A stretch of 64,000 nucleotides of DNA from Gloeocapsopsis crepidinum LEGE 06123 (GTDB taxonomy: Bacteria; Cyanobacteriota; Cyanobacteriia; Cyanobacteriales; Chroococcidiopsidaceae), in the NCBI RefSeq assembly GCF_015207655.1, contig NZ_JADEWN010000013.1, forward strand, positions 1-64,000, written 5' to 3'. Both the position numbers and the translations under genes were made by a program. The first letter of the stretch is position 1, and each line of letters opens with the position of its first letter. Under the pieces are notes generated by a model, which saw only the letters and a list, made by a program, of their open reading frames with translations, did no database searches and was not told the DNA's origin. Below are positions 16,862-26,203 of the stretch, in pieces.

Positions 16862-17674
16862 TTAATGTGCGATTTTTTGCATAAATGGACGAAAAACTGG
16901 TACTAATTCAGGGCGACTAACCACTAAAGTGGGAAAAGAGCGATCGCCATAATCTTTGCCAGAGACTAGCGGAAACAGAGGTTGCGAATGCAGGGATACC
17001 CAAGCGCCTCCTGCCGCTTTCACAATTACCCAAGCACCAGCAAGATCCCATACTTTAGGTGTTGCTTCAACTGCACCTAAAGTCGTTCCAGCGGCGACGG
17101 TGAGGAAGTTGTAGCTAGCTACGCCAAGCATCCGAATTTTACAAGGAAAGCCTGGTTGAATGACTGAAGTACTCCGCGCACACAAGCTAAAAAAGTGATT
17201 AGAACTCGGAGCATCATTACTACTGTGGATCGGACAATGATTAAGAAATGCCCCAGTAGGCATTGCTAATTGTGATTCTCCTGGAAAAAAGCCATGAAAG
17301 ACTTGATCGAGTGGTGGTAAGTAGATGCAGCCAAAAACAGGAGTTCCTTGGTAGAGCAAACCAAGCGAAATTGCCCACAGCGGAATTCCTCTAGTAAAGT
17401 TTGTCGTACCATCTAAAGGATCGATGACCCAGCACCACTCACTTCCAGGAAAAGTTTGATCGCCTTCTTCACTCAAAATACCGTGTTCAGGAAAATGAGT
17501 TGCGATCGCTTCACGAAATTCTCGATCTGCCCATTTATCCGATTGCGTGACCAAACTTCCATCAGCTTTTTGTGATGCTTGTACGCGTCCAAAATCTTTG
17601 AGAAGTTGCGTTCCTACACGTTGGGTTGTTGCTTGCGCAAAGTCGAGAATTGATGTCCAAAAATCAGTATTCAA
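16862..17674 (-). CDS. Inositol monophosphatase-family phosphatase
   Basis: A 270-residue Mg-dependent phosphatase of the IMPase superfamily. Metal-site motifs are present: HGILSEEG near residue 70, WVIDPLDGTTNFTRGIP near 88 and VWDLAGAWVIVKAAGG near 208. In cyanobacteria such enzymes act on inositol phosphate, histidinol phosphate or sugar bisphosphates; which one is not evident. The TTG start overlaps the TGA of the upstream transporter gene (TTGA), so translation is probably coupled to the PucC-like transporter. Length is normal for the family. Confidence 0.9.
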   Translation of the reverse strand: MNTDFWTSILDFAQATTQRVGTQLLKDFGRVQASQKADGSLVTQSDKWADREFREAIATHFPEHGILSEEGDQTFPGSEWCWVIDPLDGTTNFTRGIPLWAISLGLLYQGTPVFGCIYLPPLDQVFHGFFPGESQLAMPTGAFLNHCPIHSSNDAPSSNHFFSLCARSTSVIQPGFPCKIRMLGVASYNFLTVAAGTTLGAVEATPKVWDLAGAWVIVKAAGGAWVSLHSQPLFPLVSGKDYGDRSFPTLVVSRPELVPVFRPFMQKIAH

Positions 17675-19113
17675 TCTAATTCATTCTCCAATATTGAGGC
17701 GATCGCTTGTTTAGCATTTGAACGAAATTCTGTGACATCAACGCGGTTCAGAAACCAAATCGCAAGTATCATACCACAAGCCTGCAAGGTAAATACTAAG
17801 CCATAAGAGAAGACACGATCGCTAAATAGCTGTTTGCCAATATCTAAAACTGCACCACCCGTTACAGTTGCCACCGCCCGCGCGATCGCTTGTGCCAATC
17901 CCCATGCACCGATAAAAGTTCCTGCGGTTTCTGCTGCAGTTAAATCAAGCATCAAACTAATCGCTCCTGTTGTTGTCACACCGGAGGCTAAACCAAATAA
18001 GAGCAACGCTCCTTGTAACATCTGAGGATTTGCACTGAACCCCGATACTACAACTAATGCTAAAGACATCGCAACCGTAAAACAGCCTAACTGAGCGGTT
18101 TTTTGCTTACCAATCCGTGGCACAATCAAAAATCCAGTACTGCTAATACCTAACAGCGTTCCTGTTCCCCAAAACGCGTTTAACCGCGTAGTTTCCGAAA
18201 CACACATCCCAAAAACTTCACCGCCATAAGGTTCCATTACTGCTTCTTGCATAAATAAGCTAATCGTCATCACAAGTAAAAAAGAGAAAAATAGCCCCGT
18301 TTGACGGCTAGCACTCAGCACTTTCAACGCGCGTGGTAAGGTAATTTTGTCTTCTCTATCTGCTATAGTCGAACGCGACGTGTAGCGCGAATATTTCTTT
18401 TCAACACCAAACGTAGATAATACTGCCAAGCCAAAAACAACAGCAGGTAGTACTAAGAACAAGCGATTAATTGCATTTTGCAAGAACGCTAGACTTTGCG
18501 GATCGCTGAAGATAGAAACATTAGAGACTGCTTCCTGGCAAGTTGTCGGTGCAGGGAGTAATCCAGCACTAATAATTGCTCCAATAACAATACCAACCAT
18601 GAGCATTGACCAGACAATACCAACAAGTTGAGAACGATTTTCCTCATCAGAAACATCAACAAGCAGTGCAGCAAAAGGCGTAGAACTTGAACTCAGCGCT
18701 AACCCATACAAAGCAAAAATTCCAGCTAACAGTGCTACCCAACCGTAAGTTTGAAATGTCCAACCTTGTGAGTGAACGCTATTTCCTAACTGCCAAGTGA
18801 CTTGTACCGCTAGAAAAGATGCGATCGCAAATAACGCGGCACCAATCCAAACATAACCAGTGCGGTGTGTTCCACCAATCTTTTTAGCATCCGACAATTG
18901 TCCAAACCATAATCGCGCCGGAGCAACAAATTGATGCATTGCAATTGTCCCCGCAACTACAGTTGCAGGAATAACTAGCTCATTAATCATGATTCGGTTG
19001 AGTACCCCTAGTGTCAGGATAGACATAATGCCCAATCCCATCTGAAATAAGCCCAGTCGAAACATTGTTAAAAGGTTTATTTTAGGAGGATGCTCCAATG
19101 ACCCCTTTGCCAT
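17671..19113 (-). CDS. PucC/BCD-family major facilitator transporter
   Basis: A 480-residue, twelve-helix MFS protein of the PucC/LhaA (bacteriochlorophyll delivery) branch: FRLGLFQMGLGIMSILTLGV at the N terminus, VLNRIMINELVIPA, the signature LSDAKKIGGTHRTGYVWIG, and GVTTTGAISLMLDLTAAETA in the second half. In purple bacteria PucC helps assemble light-harvesting complexes; cyanobacterial members are thought to serve chlorophyll-protein assembly but are less studied. It is the first gene of a two-gene unit with the inositol-phosphatase-family gene, overlapping by four bases. Confidence 0.88.
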   Translation of the reverse strand: MAKGSLEHPPKINLLTMFRLGLFQMGLGIMSILTLGVLNRIMINELVIPATVVAGTIAMHQFVAPARLWFGQLSDAKKIGGTHRTGYVWIGAALFAIASFLAVQVTWQLGNSVHSQGWTFQTYGWVALLAGIFALYGLALSSSSTPFAALLVDVSDEENRSQLVGIVWSMLMVGIVIGAIISAGLLPAPTTCQEAVSNVSIFSDPQSLAFLQNAINRLFLVLPAVVFGLAVLSTFGVEKKYSRYTSRSTIADREDKITLPRALKVLSASRQTGLFFSFLLVMTISLFMQEAVMEPYGGEVFGMCVSETTRLNAFWGTGTLLGISSTGFLIVPRIGKQKTAQLGCFTVAMSLALVVVSGFSANPQMLQGALLLFGLASGVTTTGAISLMLDLTAAETAGTFIGAWGLAQAIARAVATVTGGAVLDIGKQLFSDRVFSYGLVFTLQACGMILAIWFLNRVDVTEFRSNAKQAIASILENELD

Positions 19114-19408
19114 AATGATTCATACCTTAAAATTAGATTTTGGATGATAGAAAGTGTTTTCTAGTTTGCATTAAGTCGATTGGTATCGTTAAAAAGCAAG
19201 TTATTCGCTCTTCACATTGTCAAGCAGAGAAAGTAACGTAAAAAGCGATTAAAATTCTCGTTTTCGTAGTTACCTATAACTATTTGTTACCTATTACGTA
19301 AGTCCTAAAATATAAAACACTGTTTAATAGCCTACAGACACAGACAGCCGCAATCCACAACGATACACTAGAAGAATATAAAGAAGTGTAAAGAAGTGGT
19401 AGCAATAG

Positions 19409-20356
19409 GTGGAAACAATTAGATTAGGACAAGATGGTCCAGCAGTGACACCCCTATGTATTGGTACATGGGCTTGGGGCGATAAACTCTTTTGGAATTA
19501 TGGTAGTGACTACGATGTCAATCAACTACGAGAAGCTTTCAAAGCCGCGTTAGAAGCTGGAACAACATTCTTTGATACTGCTGAGATTTACGGATTTGGG
19601 CAGTCAGAAGAGTTTTTAGCGCAATTTATGCAGCAGACAACGCAATCAGTACAGATTGCAACTAAATTTGGTCCTTTTCCTTGGAGATTTACAGGTCAAT
19701 CAGTCTCGGATGCTCTAACTGATAGCTTAAAACGCCTGCAACTACAAAAAGTACCGCTGTATCAAGTGCATTGGCCTTTTACTTTCTTACTCAGTCAAGA
19801 AACACTAATGAACACTTTGGCTGATGAAGTGCAACGTGGCAGAATTGAAGCTATAGGTGTCAGTAACTACTCAGCCGAACAAATGCGCGAAGCCCACGAG
19901 TTACTTGCTAGACGCGGCGTACGTTTAGCGGTGAATCAAGTGCGCTATTCACTAATTACACGGCAAATTGAGACAAATGGTATTCTGGATACCGCAAAAG
20001 AGTTGGGTATCACAGTTTTGGCATATAGTCCGTTGGCACAAGGCTTACTCACAGGCAAATACTCAGTAGACAATTCTGAAACTCCTACTGGTGCACGGAG
20101 AATTGATCCGCGTTTTAGTCAAGACGGTTTGCGAAAAATAGAACCAGTATTATCATTACTGCGTCAAATCGGTGCAAAACGCGATCGCACTCCTGCTCAA
20201 GTTGCGCTCAACTGGTTAATTACCCAAGGTAATGTTATCCCTATTGCTGGAGCAAAAACAGCCGCACAAGTCAAACAAAATGCTGGTGCTTTAGGCTGGA
20301 AACTCAGCAACGATGAATTTGGGCAATTAGACTTAGTGAGTCGTTCCTGGCGATAA
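19409..20356 (+). CDS. Aldo/keto reductase
   Basis: A 315-residue NADPH-dependent aldo/keto reductase. The catalytic tetrad is visible: Asp in FFDTAEIYGFG with the Tyr of the same segment, Lys in IATKFGPFPW and His in YQVHWPFTF. The C-terminal cofactor site is GNVIPIAGAKTAAQVKQN. It reduces aldehydes or ketones; the substrate is unknown. The start is GTG 19409. A perfect nine-base hairpin (20371-20395) follows, which probably ends the transcript before the next gene. Confidence 0.92.
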   Translation: METIRLGQDGPAVTPLCIGTWAWGDKLFWNYGSDYDVNQLREAFKAALEAGTTFFDTAEIYGFGQSEEFLAQFMQQTTQSVQIATKFGPFPWRFTGQSVSDALTDSLKRLQLQKVPLYQVHWPFTFLLSQETLMNTLADEVQRGRIEAIGVSNYSAEQMREAHELLARRGVRLAVNQVRYSLITRQIETNGILDTAKELGITVLAYSPLAQGLLTGKYSVDNSETPTGARRIDPRFSQDGLRKIEPVLSLLRQIGAKRDRTPAQVALNWLITQGNVIPIAGAKTAAQVKQNAGALGWKLSNDEFGQLDLVSRSWR

Positions 20357-20370
20357 GCCGAGTAGTAGCA

Positions 20371-20395
20371 TAGGGAAAGCAGTCGTCTTTCCCTA
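20371..20395 (+). terminator. Hairpin, probable terminator
   Basis: TAGGGAAAG (20371-20379) pairs perfectly with CTTTCCCTA (20387-20395) over a seven-base loop. It is followed by CAGAATTTTC, a weak T run. It lies 15 bases after the aldo/keto reductase stop and before the next start at 20414. Confidence 0.5.
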
Positions 20396-20413
20396 CAGAA
20401 TTTTCTCGCAACG

Positions 20414-20926
20414 ATGAAACTTTTAACCGATTGGGGCTTTACTCGTGCAGGATGGCGCAGTAATCAACATGGCGAATATTGGGTACTCGCCCAAGCTTTT
20501 TTAATATTGAGTTTTGTTATATTACCTATTTACCAACCTGCCATGCTTGGCGAATTAAGTAAATTAATCTATTTTGTGTGGGCTATAGCCTTTGGAATAG
20601 GATTAGTCGCTGCTGTTTTTCTTTTAAAAGGCTTGTGGGATCTAGGTGATAGTCTTACTCCACTACCGTATCCTAAAAATAATGGACAATTAGTACAAAC
20701 TGGTGTTTATAGTGTTGTGCGCCATCCACTTTACAGTGGTGTAATTTTAGCTGCACTTAGTTGGACTATGTTCGTACTGAGTTTGTCTCACTTAGTGGGA
20801 ACTGCAATTTTATTTACTTTTTTTGACGCTAAAGCTAGCAAAGAAGAAGCCTGGCTAATCCAGAGATATCTAGATTATCCAGACTATTGTCAACGTGTCA
20901 AAAAGCTAATTCCTAAGATGTACTAG
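20414..20926 (+). CDS. Isoprenylcysteine/phospholipid methyltransferase-like membrane protein
   Basis: A 170-residue membrane protein with four or five helices and the ICMT/PEMT signature: TGVYSVVRHPLYSGVILAAL near residue 95 and the C-terminal EEAWLIQRYLDYPDYCQRV with the paired Glu. This fold methylates lipids or prenyl thiols using S-adenosylmethionine; bacterial members mostly have unknown substrates. It ends four bases from the end of the DEAD-box gene on the other strand. Confidence 0.85.
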   Translation: MKLLTDWGFTRAGWRSNQHGEYWVLAQAFLILSFVILPIYQPAMLGELSKLIYFVWAIAFGIGLVAAVFLLKGLWDLGDSLTPLPYPKNNGQLVQTGVYSVVRHPLYSGVILAALSWTMFVLSLSHLVGTAILFTFFDAKASKEEAWLIQRYLDYPDYCQRVKKLIPKMY

Positions 20927-20929
20927 AAT

Positions 20930-22324
20930 TTAGCTATTTTTTGAGACTGATTGCGAACGTGGCGATCGCAAAATCGGTTTTGGTGTATTTGGTTTTTCGG
21001 GTTCAATTGTTCCGGCTTCTGACTGCATCCAAGCGGGACGAGTTGAATCATATGCCATCTGTAATGCTGCGGCGGCGATCGCATGTACGTCATACTCATT
21101 ACTTAGATCCCGCACAATTGGCAAGAATGAAGCTAGACGTTCCCCCGAAAGAACCTCTTGTACTTGAGTTTGCAGCTTTTCTAGATGACGTCCTTCAATT
21201 TGCGCCCGTGTAGGAATCGAAAGCACTTTCCAACTTTGGCGAACGTGCCGTTCAATGAGTTGCTGCTTGCGCCGTTCAAACGGTTGTACCAGTGCAATTG
21301 CGGTTCCTTCTTTACCTGCACGTCCAGTACGCCCGATGCGGTGCACATACGTTTCAACACTATCGGGTAAGTCGTAGTTGATAACGTGCGTTAAATCTTC
21401 TACATCCAAGCCACGCGCCGCAATATCTGTAGCGATGACCCAGCGGACTTGCTTGTTACGAAAGCGCATTAATAGTCTTTCTCGCGCTTGCTGAGTGAGA
21501 TCGCCGTGGTACTCATCTGCGCTATAACCTGCAGCTTGCAATTGATTAGTTAGTTCAGCCGCTGTCTTTCTAGTACGCACAAAGATCAATGCTGATTCAG
21601 GATCTTCCAGTGCCAAAATGGGCTGTAATGCTCGTGCTTTACTCCAATGACGCGGGATCAAATAAGCAACTTGATTAATGCGTGTTGGAGCAGCTTTTGG
21701 TTGTTCGACTGTGACTGTTACAGGCGATCGCAAAAACTTCGTCACTAATTGCCGAATTGTTGATGGCATCGTTGCGGAGAACAACGCTGTTTGCCTTTCT
21801 GTGGGTGCAGTCTGTAAAATCCTTTCAACGTCGTCAATAAAGCCCATGCTTAGCATTTCATCGGCTTCATCTAATACCATCCAATTGATTTGATTGAGCT
21901 GTAGGCTACCTCGGTTGATGAGATCGATGACTCGTCCAGGTGTACCAACAACAATTTGGACACCGCGCTTTAATTGCAACATTTGTCGGTCAATTGATTG
22001 ACCACCGTAAATTGCTGCTACGCGGACATTTTGATCGCCAACAAAGCTCGAAATTGCTTCTTTTACCTGCACCGCTAACTCTCGTGTTGGTGTCAGGATC
22101 AAAGCCTGCACTGATTTTTGGTGGGGATCGATACGCTCTAGAATCGGCAAAGAAAATGCGGCTGTTTTTCCGGTACCAGTTTGAGATTGTCCTACAACAT
22201 CGCGCCCTGCTAGTAAGTGGGGAATCGCTTGCGCTTGAATATTTGTTGCTGTTGTAAATCCAACTTTTTCTAAATGTTTAATACGTGTTTCTGAAAGACC
22301 CAAGCTTTCAAAGGAAAAATTCAT
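20930..22324 (-). CDS. DEAD-box RNA helicase (CrhR/DeaD type)
   Basis: A 464-residue ATP-dependent RNA helicase. All core motifs are present: Q motif TNIQAQAIP, motif I SQTGTGKTAA, Ia PTRELAVQV, II VLDEADEM, III LFSATMP, and VI HRIGRTGRAGKEG. A C-terminal extension of about 90 residues follows the helicase core. Its overall similarity is to the cold- and redox-responsive CrhR helicase of cyanobacteria, but a short tail means it could be another member. Monocistronic; a 46-base gap separates it from rimO upstream, so cotranscription from rimO is possible. Confidence 0.92.
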   Translation of the reverse strand: MNFSFESLGLSETRIKHLEKVGFTTATNIQAQAIPHLLAGRDVVGQSQTGTGKTAAFSLPILERIDPHQKSVQALILTPTRELAVQVKEAISSFVGDQNVRVAAIYGGQSIDRQMLQLKRGVQIVVGTPGRVIDLINRGSLQLNQINWMVLDEADEMLSMGFIDDVERILQTAPTERQTALFSATMPSTIRQLVTKFLRSPVTVTVEQPKAAPTRINQVAYLIPRHWSKARALQPILALEDPESALIFVRTRKTAAELTNQLQAAGYSADEYHGDLTQQARERLLMRFRNKQVRWVIATDIAARGLDVEDLTHVINYDLPDSVETYVHRIGRTGRAGKEGTAIALVQPFERRKQQLIERHVRQSWKVLSIPTRAQIEGRHLEKLQTQVQEVLSGERLASFLPIVRDLSNEYDVHAIAAAALQMAYDSTRPAWMQSEAGTIEPEKPNTPKPILRSPRSQSVSKNS

Positions 22325-22370
22325 CTAGTCTCCTAATATGTATTGTGTTTCGCTTTCAACGAGCCACTAA

Positions 22371-23693
22371 TCAGTTATTAATGGCTATCTGACCGTAAAG
22401 GTCGTAAATATCGGCGTCGGTAATCTTGACTGGTACCAGAGAACCTAGCCGCGCTGCACCCTGAACATAAACTAAACCATCGACTTCTGGAGAGAAGCGA
22501 GTAGAACGTCCTACTAAATCCCCAGTTTCTGGATTTTCTTGCTCAATCAGCACGTCTATTACTTTGCCGACTTCCTGTTGATTCTTACGCCATGAAATCG
22601 GCTGCTGAATTTCCATTACCGCATCGCGTCGTGCTTCCATGACTTCCTGTGGTAACTGATTTGGCAAACTATACGCCGGAGTTCCTTCTTCTGGAGAGAA
22701 TGTAAATACTCCTACGTGATCGAATTCGTGACGCTGAACAAACTGCTGTAAATGCTCAAAGTGTTCCTCAGTCTCTCCTGGAAATCCAACGATAAATGTT
22801 GTTCTTAGCACCGCCTGCGGAATTGCTTGCTTGATGCGTTCGATAATTCCATCGTTAACTCGCCCTTGCCAAGGACGGTTCATAGCTCGTAAAATTTCTG
22901 GATGTGAGTGCTGTAATGGTAAATCTAAGTAAGGTAGAACATTAGGTGTTGCTTGAATTGCCTCAATGACTTTTGGCGTCAGTCCTGTAGGATAGGCATA
23001 GTGCATCCGAATCCAAGGAATATCGACTTTACCTAATGCCTGTAAGAGTTCCGCTAAGCGCGGCTCTCCATAAAGATCGACACCATAGTTTGTCGTTATT
23101 TGAGAAATTAAGATAATTTCCTGCACTCCTTGCGCCGCTAATTGTTCTGCTTCTGCCACAATTGATTCAATCGAGCGCGATCGCTGATTTCCTCGCAAAT
23201 GCGGAATAATACAAAACGCGCAGCGGTAATCGCACCCTTCCGCAACACGCAGGTAAGCCACACCTTCAGTTGTTGTTCGGTAGCGTGGCGTTGTCTCATC
23301 AGCAATATAAGTTGGTTCTGCAGTTACTTCTTGAACTCTTTCTCCTTCTTCTACTCGGTGAATCACGTTGACTATTTTGTGATAGTCACCCGTTCCTACC
23401 ACTGCTACTGCTTCAGGCAACTCTTCCATGAGTTCTTGCTGGAAGTGCTGTGCCATACAGCCCGCAATTACAATTTTTTTTCCAGCGTCTGCTAGTTCTA
23501 CCAAAGTTCGTACAGATTCTTCCCGCGCGGCTTGAATAAAGCTGCAGGTATTTACTATGACATAATCTGCTAGTTCTTCGTTTGTATCTACACCATAGCC
23601 GGCTTCAACTAGAAGCCCTAGCATGTGTTCCGTATCGATTCGGTTTTTCTCGCAGCCCAAATGAGAAATCGCAATTGTTGGCTTATCAACCAT
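22371..23693 (-). CDS. rimO: Ribosomal protein uS12 methylthiotransferase RimO
   Basis: A 440-residue radical SAM enzyme that adds a methylthio group to a conserved aspartate of ribosomal protein S12. The N-terminal UPF0004 domain has [18 protein letters not shown] and NTCSFI cysteines for the auxiliary cluster. The radical SAM CxxxCxxC is CDYRCAFC near residue 153, in [20 protein letters not shown]. The C-terminal TRAM domain is present. The sequence LGCEKNRID and the S12-type spacing set it apart from MiaB, which is encoded separately at 57023. Full length. Confidence 0.95.
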   Translation of the reverse strand: MVDKPTIAISHLGCEKNRIDTEHMLGLLVEAGYGVDTNEELADYVIVNTCSFIQAAREESVRTLVELADAGKKIVIAGCMAQHFQQELMEELPEAVAVVGTGDYHKIVNVIHRVEEGERVQEVTAEPTYIADETTPRYRTTTEGVAYLRVAEGCDYRCAFCIIPHLRGNQRSRSIESIVAEAEQLAAQGVQEIILISQITTNYGVDLYGEPRLAELLQALGKVDIPWIRMHYAYPTGLTPKVIEAIQATPNVLPYLDLPLQHSHPEILRAMNRPWQGRVNDGIIERIKQAIPQAVLRTTFIVGFPGETEEHFEHLQQFVQRHEFDHVGVFTFSPEEGTPAYSLPNQLPQEVMEARRDAVMEIQQPISWRKNQQEVGKVIDVLIEQENPETGDLVGRSTRFSPEVDGLVYVQGAARLGSLVPVKITDADIYDLYGQIAINN

Positions 23694-24125
23694 AGAGTAA
23701 GTTACTTGTGTTTTGCAGTCTAAAATATCGCTAGCGGATTTTACTGCTTTAAAAACACAGATTCGTCAGCTTACTCCACCAGCGCTAACAATGGATTGTA
23801 ATGCCGTTTGTTTGCTGGGCTTAGAGGATAAAACCGAATTACGTTTAAATTTCTTAATTTTAAACTTAAAGAAATACCAATTGTTAAACTGGTATTAAGC
23901 TACCCTACTTTGCCCTGTGCATTGTTTTCTTCGTAGGAACAATAGTTGTTACCTACCCTGGTGTTGGAGTGGCAAGCTCCTATTCACCTGAATTGTATCT
24001 TAACATATCTTATGAATACTGTGCTGCTAACTTCAATAAAGGATAAATTATGTCATCGCTGCGTATACTATTTAAGTTGCTTTGTTTAACTGCGCTCAAG
24101 CTGAAGCGTCTGTAGTGGAGAAGAA
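23694..24125. other. Intergenic region between divergent rimO and btpA
   Basis: A 432-base divergent spacer that should contain both promoters. A 61-codon frame at 23713-23898 starts with TTG, has no ribosome site and resembles nothing, so I do not call it. A weak TACCA...TGGTA hairpin occurs near 23876-23895. Otherwise nothing recognised. Confidence 0.5.
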
Positions 24126-24983
24126 GTGGACTTAAAGCAGCTATTTAAAACTCCTAACCCAATCATAGGCGTAGTTCATTTACTGCCGTTACCCACTGCA
24201 CCTGGCTGGGGTGGAAACCTCAAAGCAGTGATTGACCGTGCCGAACAAGAAGCAACAGCGCTTGCGAGTGGCGGTGTTGATGGTATTATCATCGAAAACT
24301 TCTTCGACGCGCCGTTTACGAAGAATCAAGTAGATCCTGCTGTTGTTAGCGCTATGACAGTGGTGATTCAACGACTAATGCATCTAGTGGCTGTCCCAAT
24401 CGGGGTAAATGTCTTACGCAATGATGCTCACAGTGCTTTAGCGATCGCCACAGTCGTCAAAGCACAATTTATTCGTGTCAATGTGTTGACTGGTGTCATG
24501 GCAACTGATCAAGGATTAATAGAGGGGCAAGCACACCAATTGCTACGTTATCGTCGCGAAATTGGCAGCGACGTCAAAATTTTTGCGGATGTGCTTGTCA
24601 AACACGCACGACCTCTAAGTTCTCCTAATCTAACGGTTGCGGTACAAGACACTATTGAGCGCGGTTTGGCTGACGCTGTTATTTTGTCAGGTTGGGCAAC
24701 AGGTAGCCCGCCAGATTTACAAGATTTAGAACTCGCGAAAGCTGCCGCCCACGACACACCAGTTTTGATTGGGAGTGGTGCTAGTTGGGAAAATATTTCC
24801 ACACTAATGCAAGCTGCAGATGGCGTCATTGTCTCCTCATCGCTGAAACGTCACGGTCGCCGCGAGCAAACAATTGATCCAATTCGTGTTAACCAATTTG
24901 TAGAGGCTGCAAGGAGTAGCAAGCAGAAGCTAATTGAAGACCAGATAGAAATCAAAGACCAAGGTTCAGAAATTAGAAGTTAG
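24126..24983 (+). CDS. btpA: BtpA-family photosystem I biogenesis protein
   Basis: A 285-residue BtpA protein, a TIM-barrel member needed to stabilise photosystem I reaction-centre proteins in Synechocystis. Family segments are clear: PIIGVVHLLPLPTAPGWGG, GVDGIIIENFFDAPF, AVPIGVNVLRNDAHSALAIA, FIRVNVLTGVMATDQG and ADVLVKHARPL. The start is GTG 24126, preceded by GGAGAAG. The final 25 residues are polar and look disordered. The next gene, 95 bases downstream on the same strand, is a VKOR-thioredoxin fusion, so the pair may serve thylakoid protein folding together. Confidence 0.93.
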   Translation: MDLKQLFKTPNPIIGVVHLLPLPTAPGWGGNLKAVIDRAEQEATALASGGVDGIIIENFFDAPFTKNQVDPAVVSAMTVVIQRLMHLVAVPIGVNVLRNDAHSALAIATVVKAQFIRVNVLTGVMATDQGLIEGQAHQLLRYRREIGSDVKIFADVLVKHARPLSSPNLTVAVQDTIERGLADAVILSGWATGSPPDLQDLELAKAAAHDTPVLIGSGASWENISTLMQAADGVIVSSSLKRHGRREQTIDPIRVNQFVEAARSSKQKLIEDQIEIKDQGSEIRS

Positions 24984-25078
24984 CCAGTATGCCACAATAC
25001 TAATTTAAACTTGTCAAAATAAAACTGAGGCAATAAAACAGTTTTAGGATGAAAACATATCACCACTAGCCACTAACC

Positions 25079-26035
25079 ATGAGTCGCCGACGTATTCCTT
25101 GGATTCATCGATGGTCCCGTCCGCTAATTGCAGCGATCGCGCTGTTAGGTGCACTAACCACCGCGTACTTGACCATAGTAAAGTTTAGCCAAAGTTCCAC
25201 TGCCTGCCCTGCAGGTAACTGCGATCTTGTACTTTCTAGCCCTTATGCGACAGTTTTTGGGCTACCACTAGCCTTGTTTGGCTTTTTGGCTTATGCCAGT
25301 ATGACAGCCTTCGCTTTGGCACCTTTGGGCATTAATCCAGGACGAAAGAAAGAACTGCGTTCCCAAGTAGAGAATTGGACTTGGTTGTTACTATTGGCTG
25401 GTGCGATCGCCATGACAGTCTTTAGTGGATACTTAATGTACCTACTTTTTTCACAAATTCAAGCGACGTGTGTTTACTGTATTGCCTCGGCAATCTTCTC
25501 GGTTAGCCTATTGGTTCTTACCATCGTCGGTCGTGCGTGGGAGGACATCGGACAAATTTTCTTTACAGCGATCGTTGTCGGTATGATTACCTTAATTGGT
25601 ACTCTTGGTATCTACGCAGGAATCAACCAACCAACAGCAACAACTCCAGGACAATCAAGCACAAGTTTAAGTCCAACGACAGCACCAACACCTGGTGTTG
25701 GTTGGCAAATTACCACGACCTCCGGAGAAGCTGAAATTGCTTTAGCACGTCACTTAACTCAAATTGGTGCTAGAGAATTTGTAGCTTGGTGGTGTCCCCA
25801 CTGTCACGAACAAAAGCAGCTTTTTGGACAACAAGCCTACGCCGAAATCAATCACATTGAATGTGCTGCAGACGGTCAAAACGCACGTCCTGACCTTTGT
25901 CAAACTGCAGGTATTCAAAGCTTCCCAACTTGGGAAATTAACGGTCAATTGTATCCAGGTTTAAGATCTTTACAAGAGTTAGCAGAACTTTCTGGTTACA
26001 CAGGTCCACAAAGTTTTCAATACTCTCCCTCATAA
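25079..26035 (+). CDS. Vitamin K epoxide reductase-thioredoxin fusion (disulfide-forming)
   Basis: A 318-residue membrane protein: VKOR domain with four or five helices, then a C-terminal thioredoxin-like domain on the lumenal or periplasmic side. The loop cysteine pair is ACPAGNCDL near residue 43, the active-site pair TCVYCIAS near 128, and the thioredoxin pair WWCPHCHEQ near 240. The enzyme oxidises cysteine pairs in exported proteins and passes electrons to quinone. This fused form is normal for cyanobacteria and plants (LTO1), where it supports photosystem assembly. A short CCACTAGCCACTAACC repeat abuts the ATG. A terminator hairpin follows. Confidence 0.94.
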   Translation: MSRRRIPWIHRWSRPLIAAIALLGALTTAYLTIVKFSQSSTACPAGNCDLVLSSPYATVFGLPLALFGFLAYASMTAFALAPLGINPGRKKELRSQVENWTWLLLLAGAIAMTVFSGYLMYLLFSQIQATCVYCIASAIFSVSLLVLTIVGRAWEDIGQIFFTAIVVGMITLIGTLGIYAGINQPTATTPGQSSTSLSPTTAPTPGVGWQITTTSGEAEIALARHLTQIGAREFVAWWCPHCHEQKQLFGQQAYAEINHIECAADGQNARPDLCQTAGIQSFPTWEINGQLYPGLRSLQELAELSGYTGPQSFQYSPS

Positions 26036-26060
26036 TGAATTGTTAGTAGGCATGGTTTTG

Positions 26061-26093
26061 AGACTACCTACCCAAAACAAGCTAGTCTTTTTT
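26061..26093 (+). terminator. Rho-independent terminator candidate
   Basis: AGACTA (26061-26066) pairs with TAGTCT (26083-26088), followed directly by TTTTT. The stem is short and the loop is 16 bases, but the T run and its position 26 bases after the VKOR stop support it. Confidence 0.45.
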
Positions 26094-26203
26094 ACCTAGC
26101 TCTCGATTTCTCAACCTAATCTATGCAAAATATTTTTGCCTTTGTAATGATTCCTCGCCTTTATGGGGAAATCTAGCATTAGGGAAGGTTGGGCGTCTGA
26201 AGC

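Noticed and set aside
23713-23898. 61-codon plus-strand frame in the rimO-btpA spacer
   Set aside because: TTG start, no ribosome site, no recognisable family; most likely chance in a long spacer.
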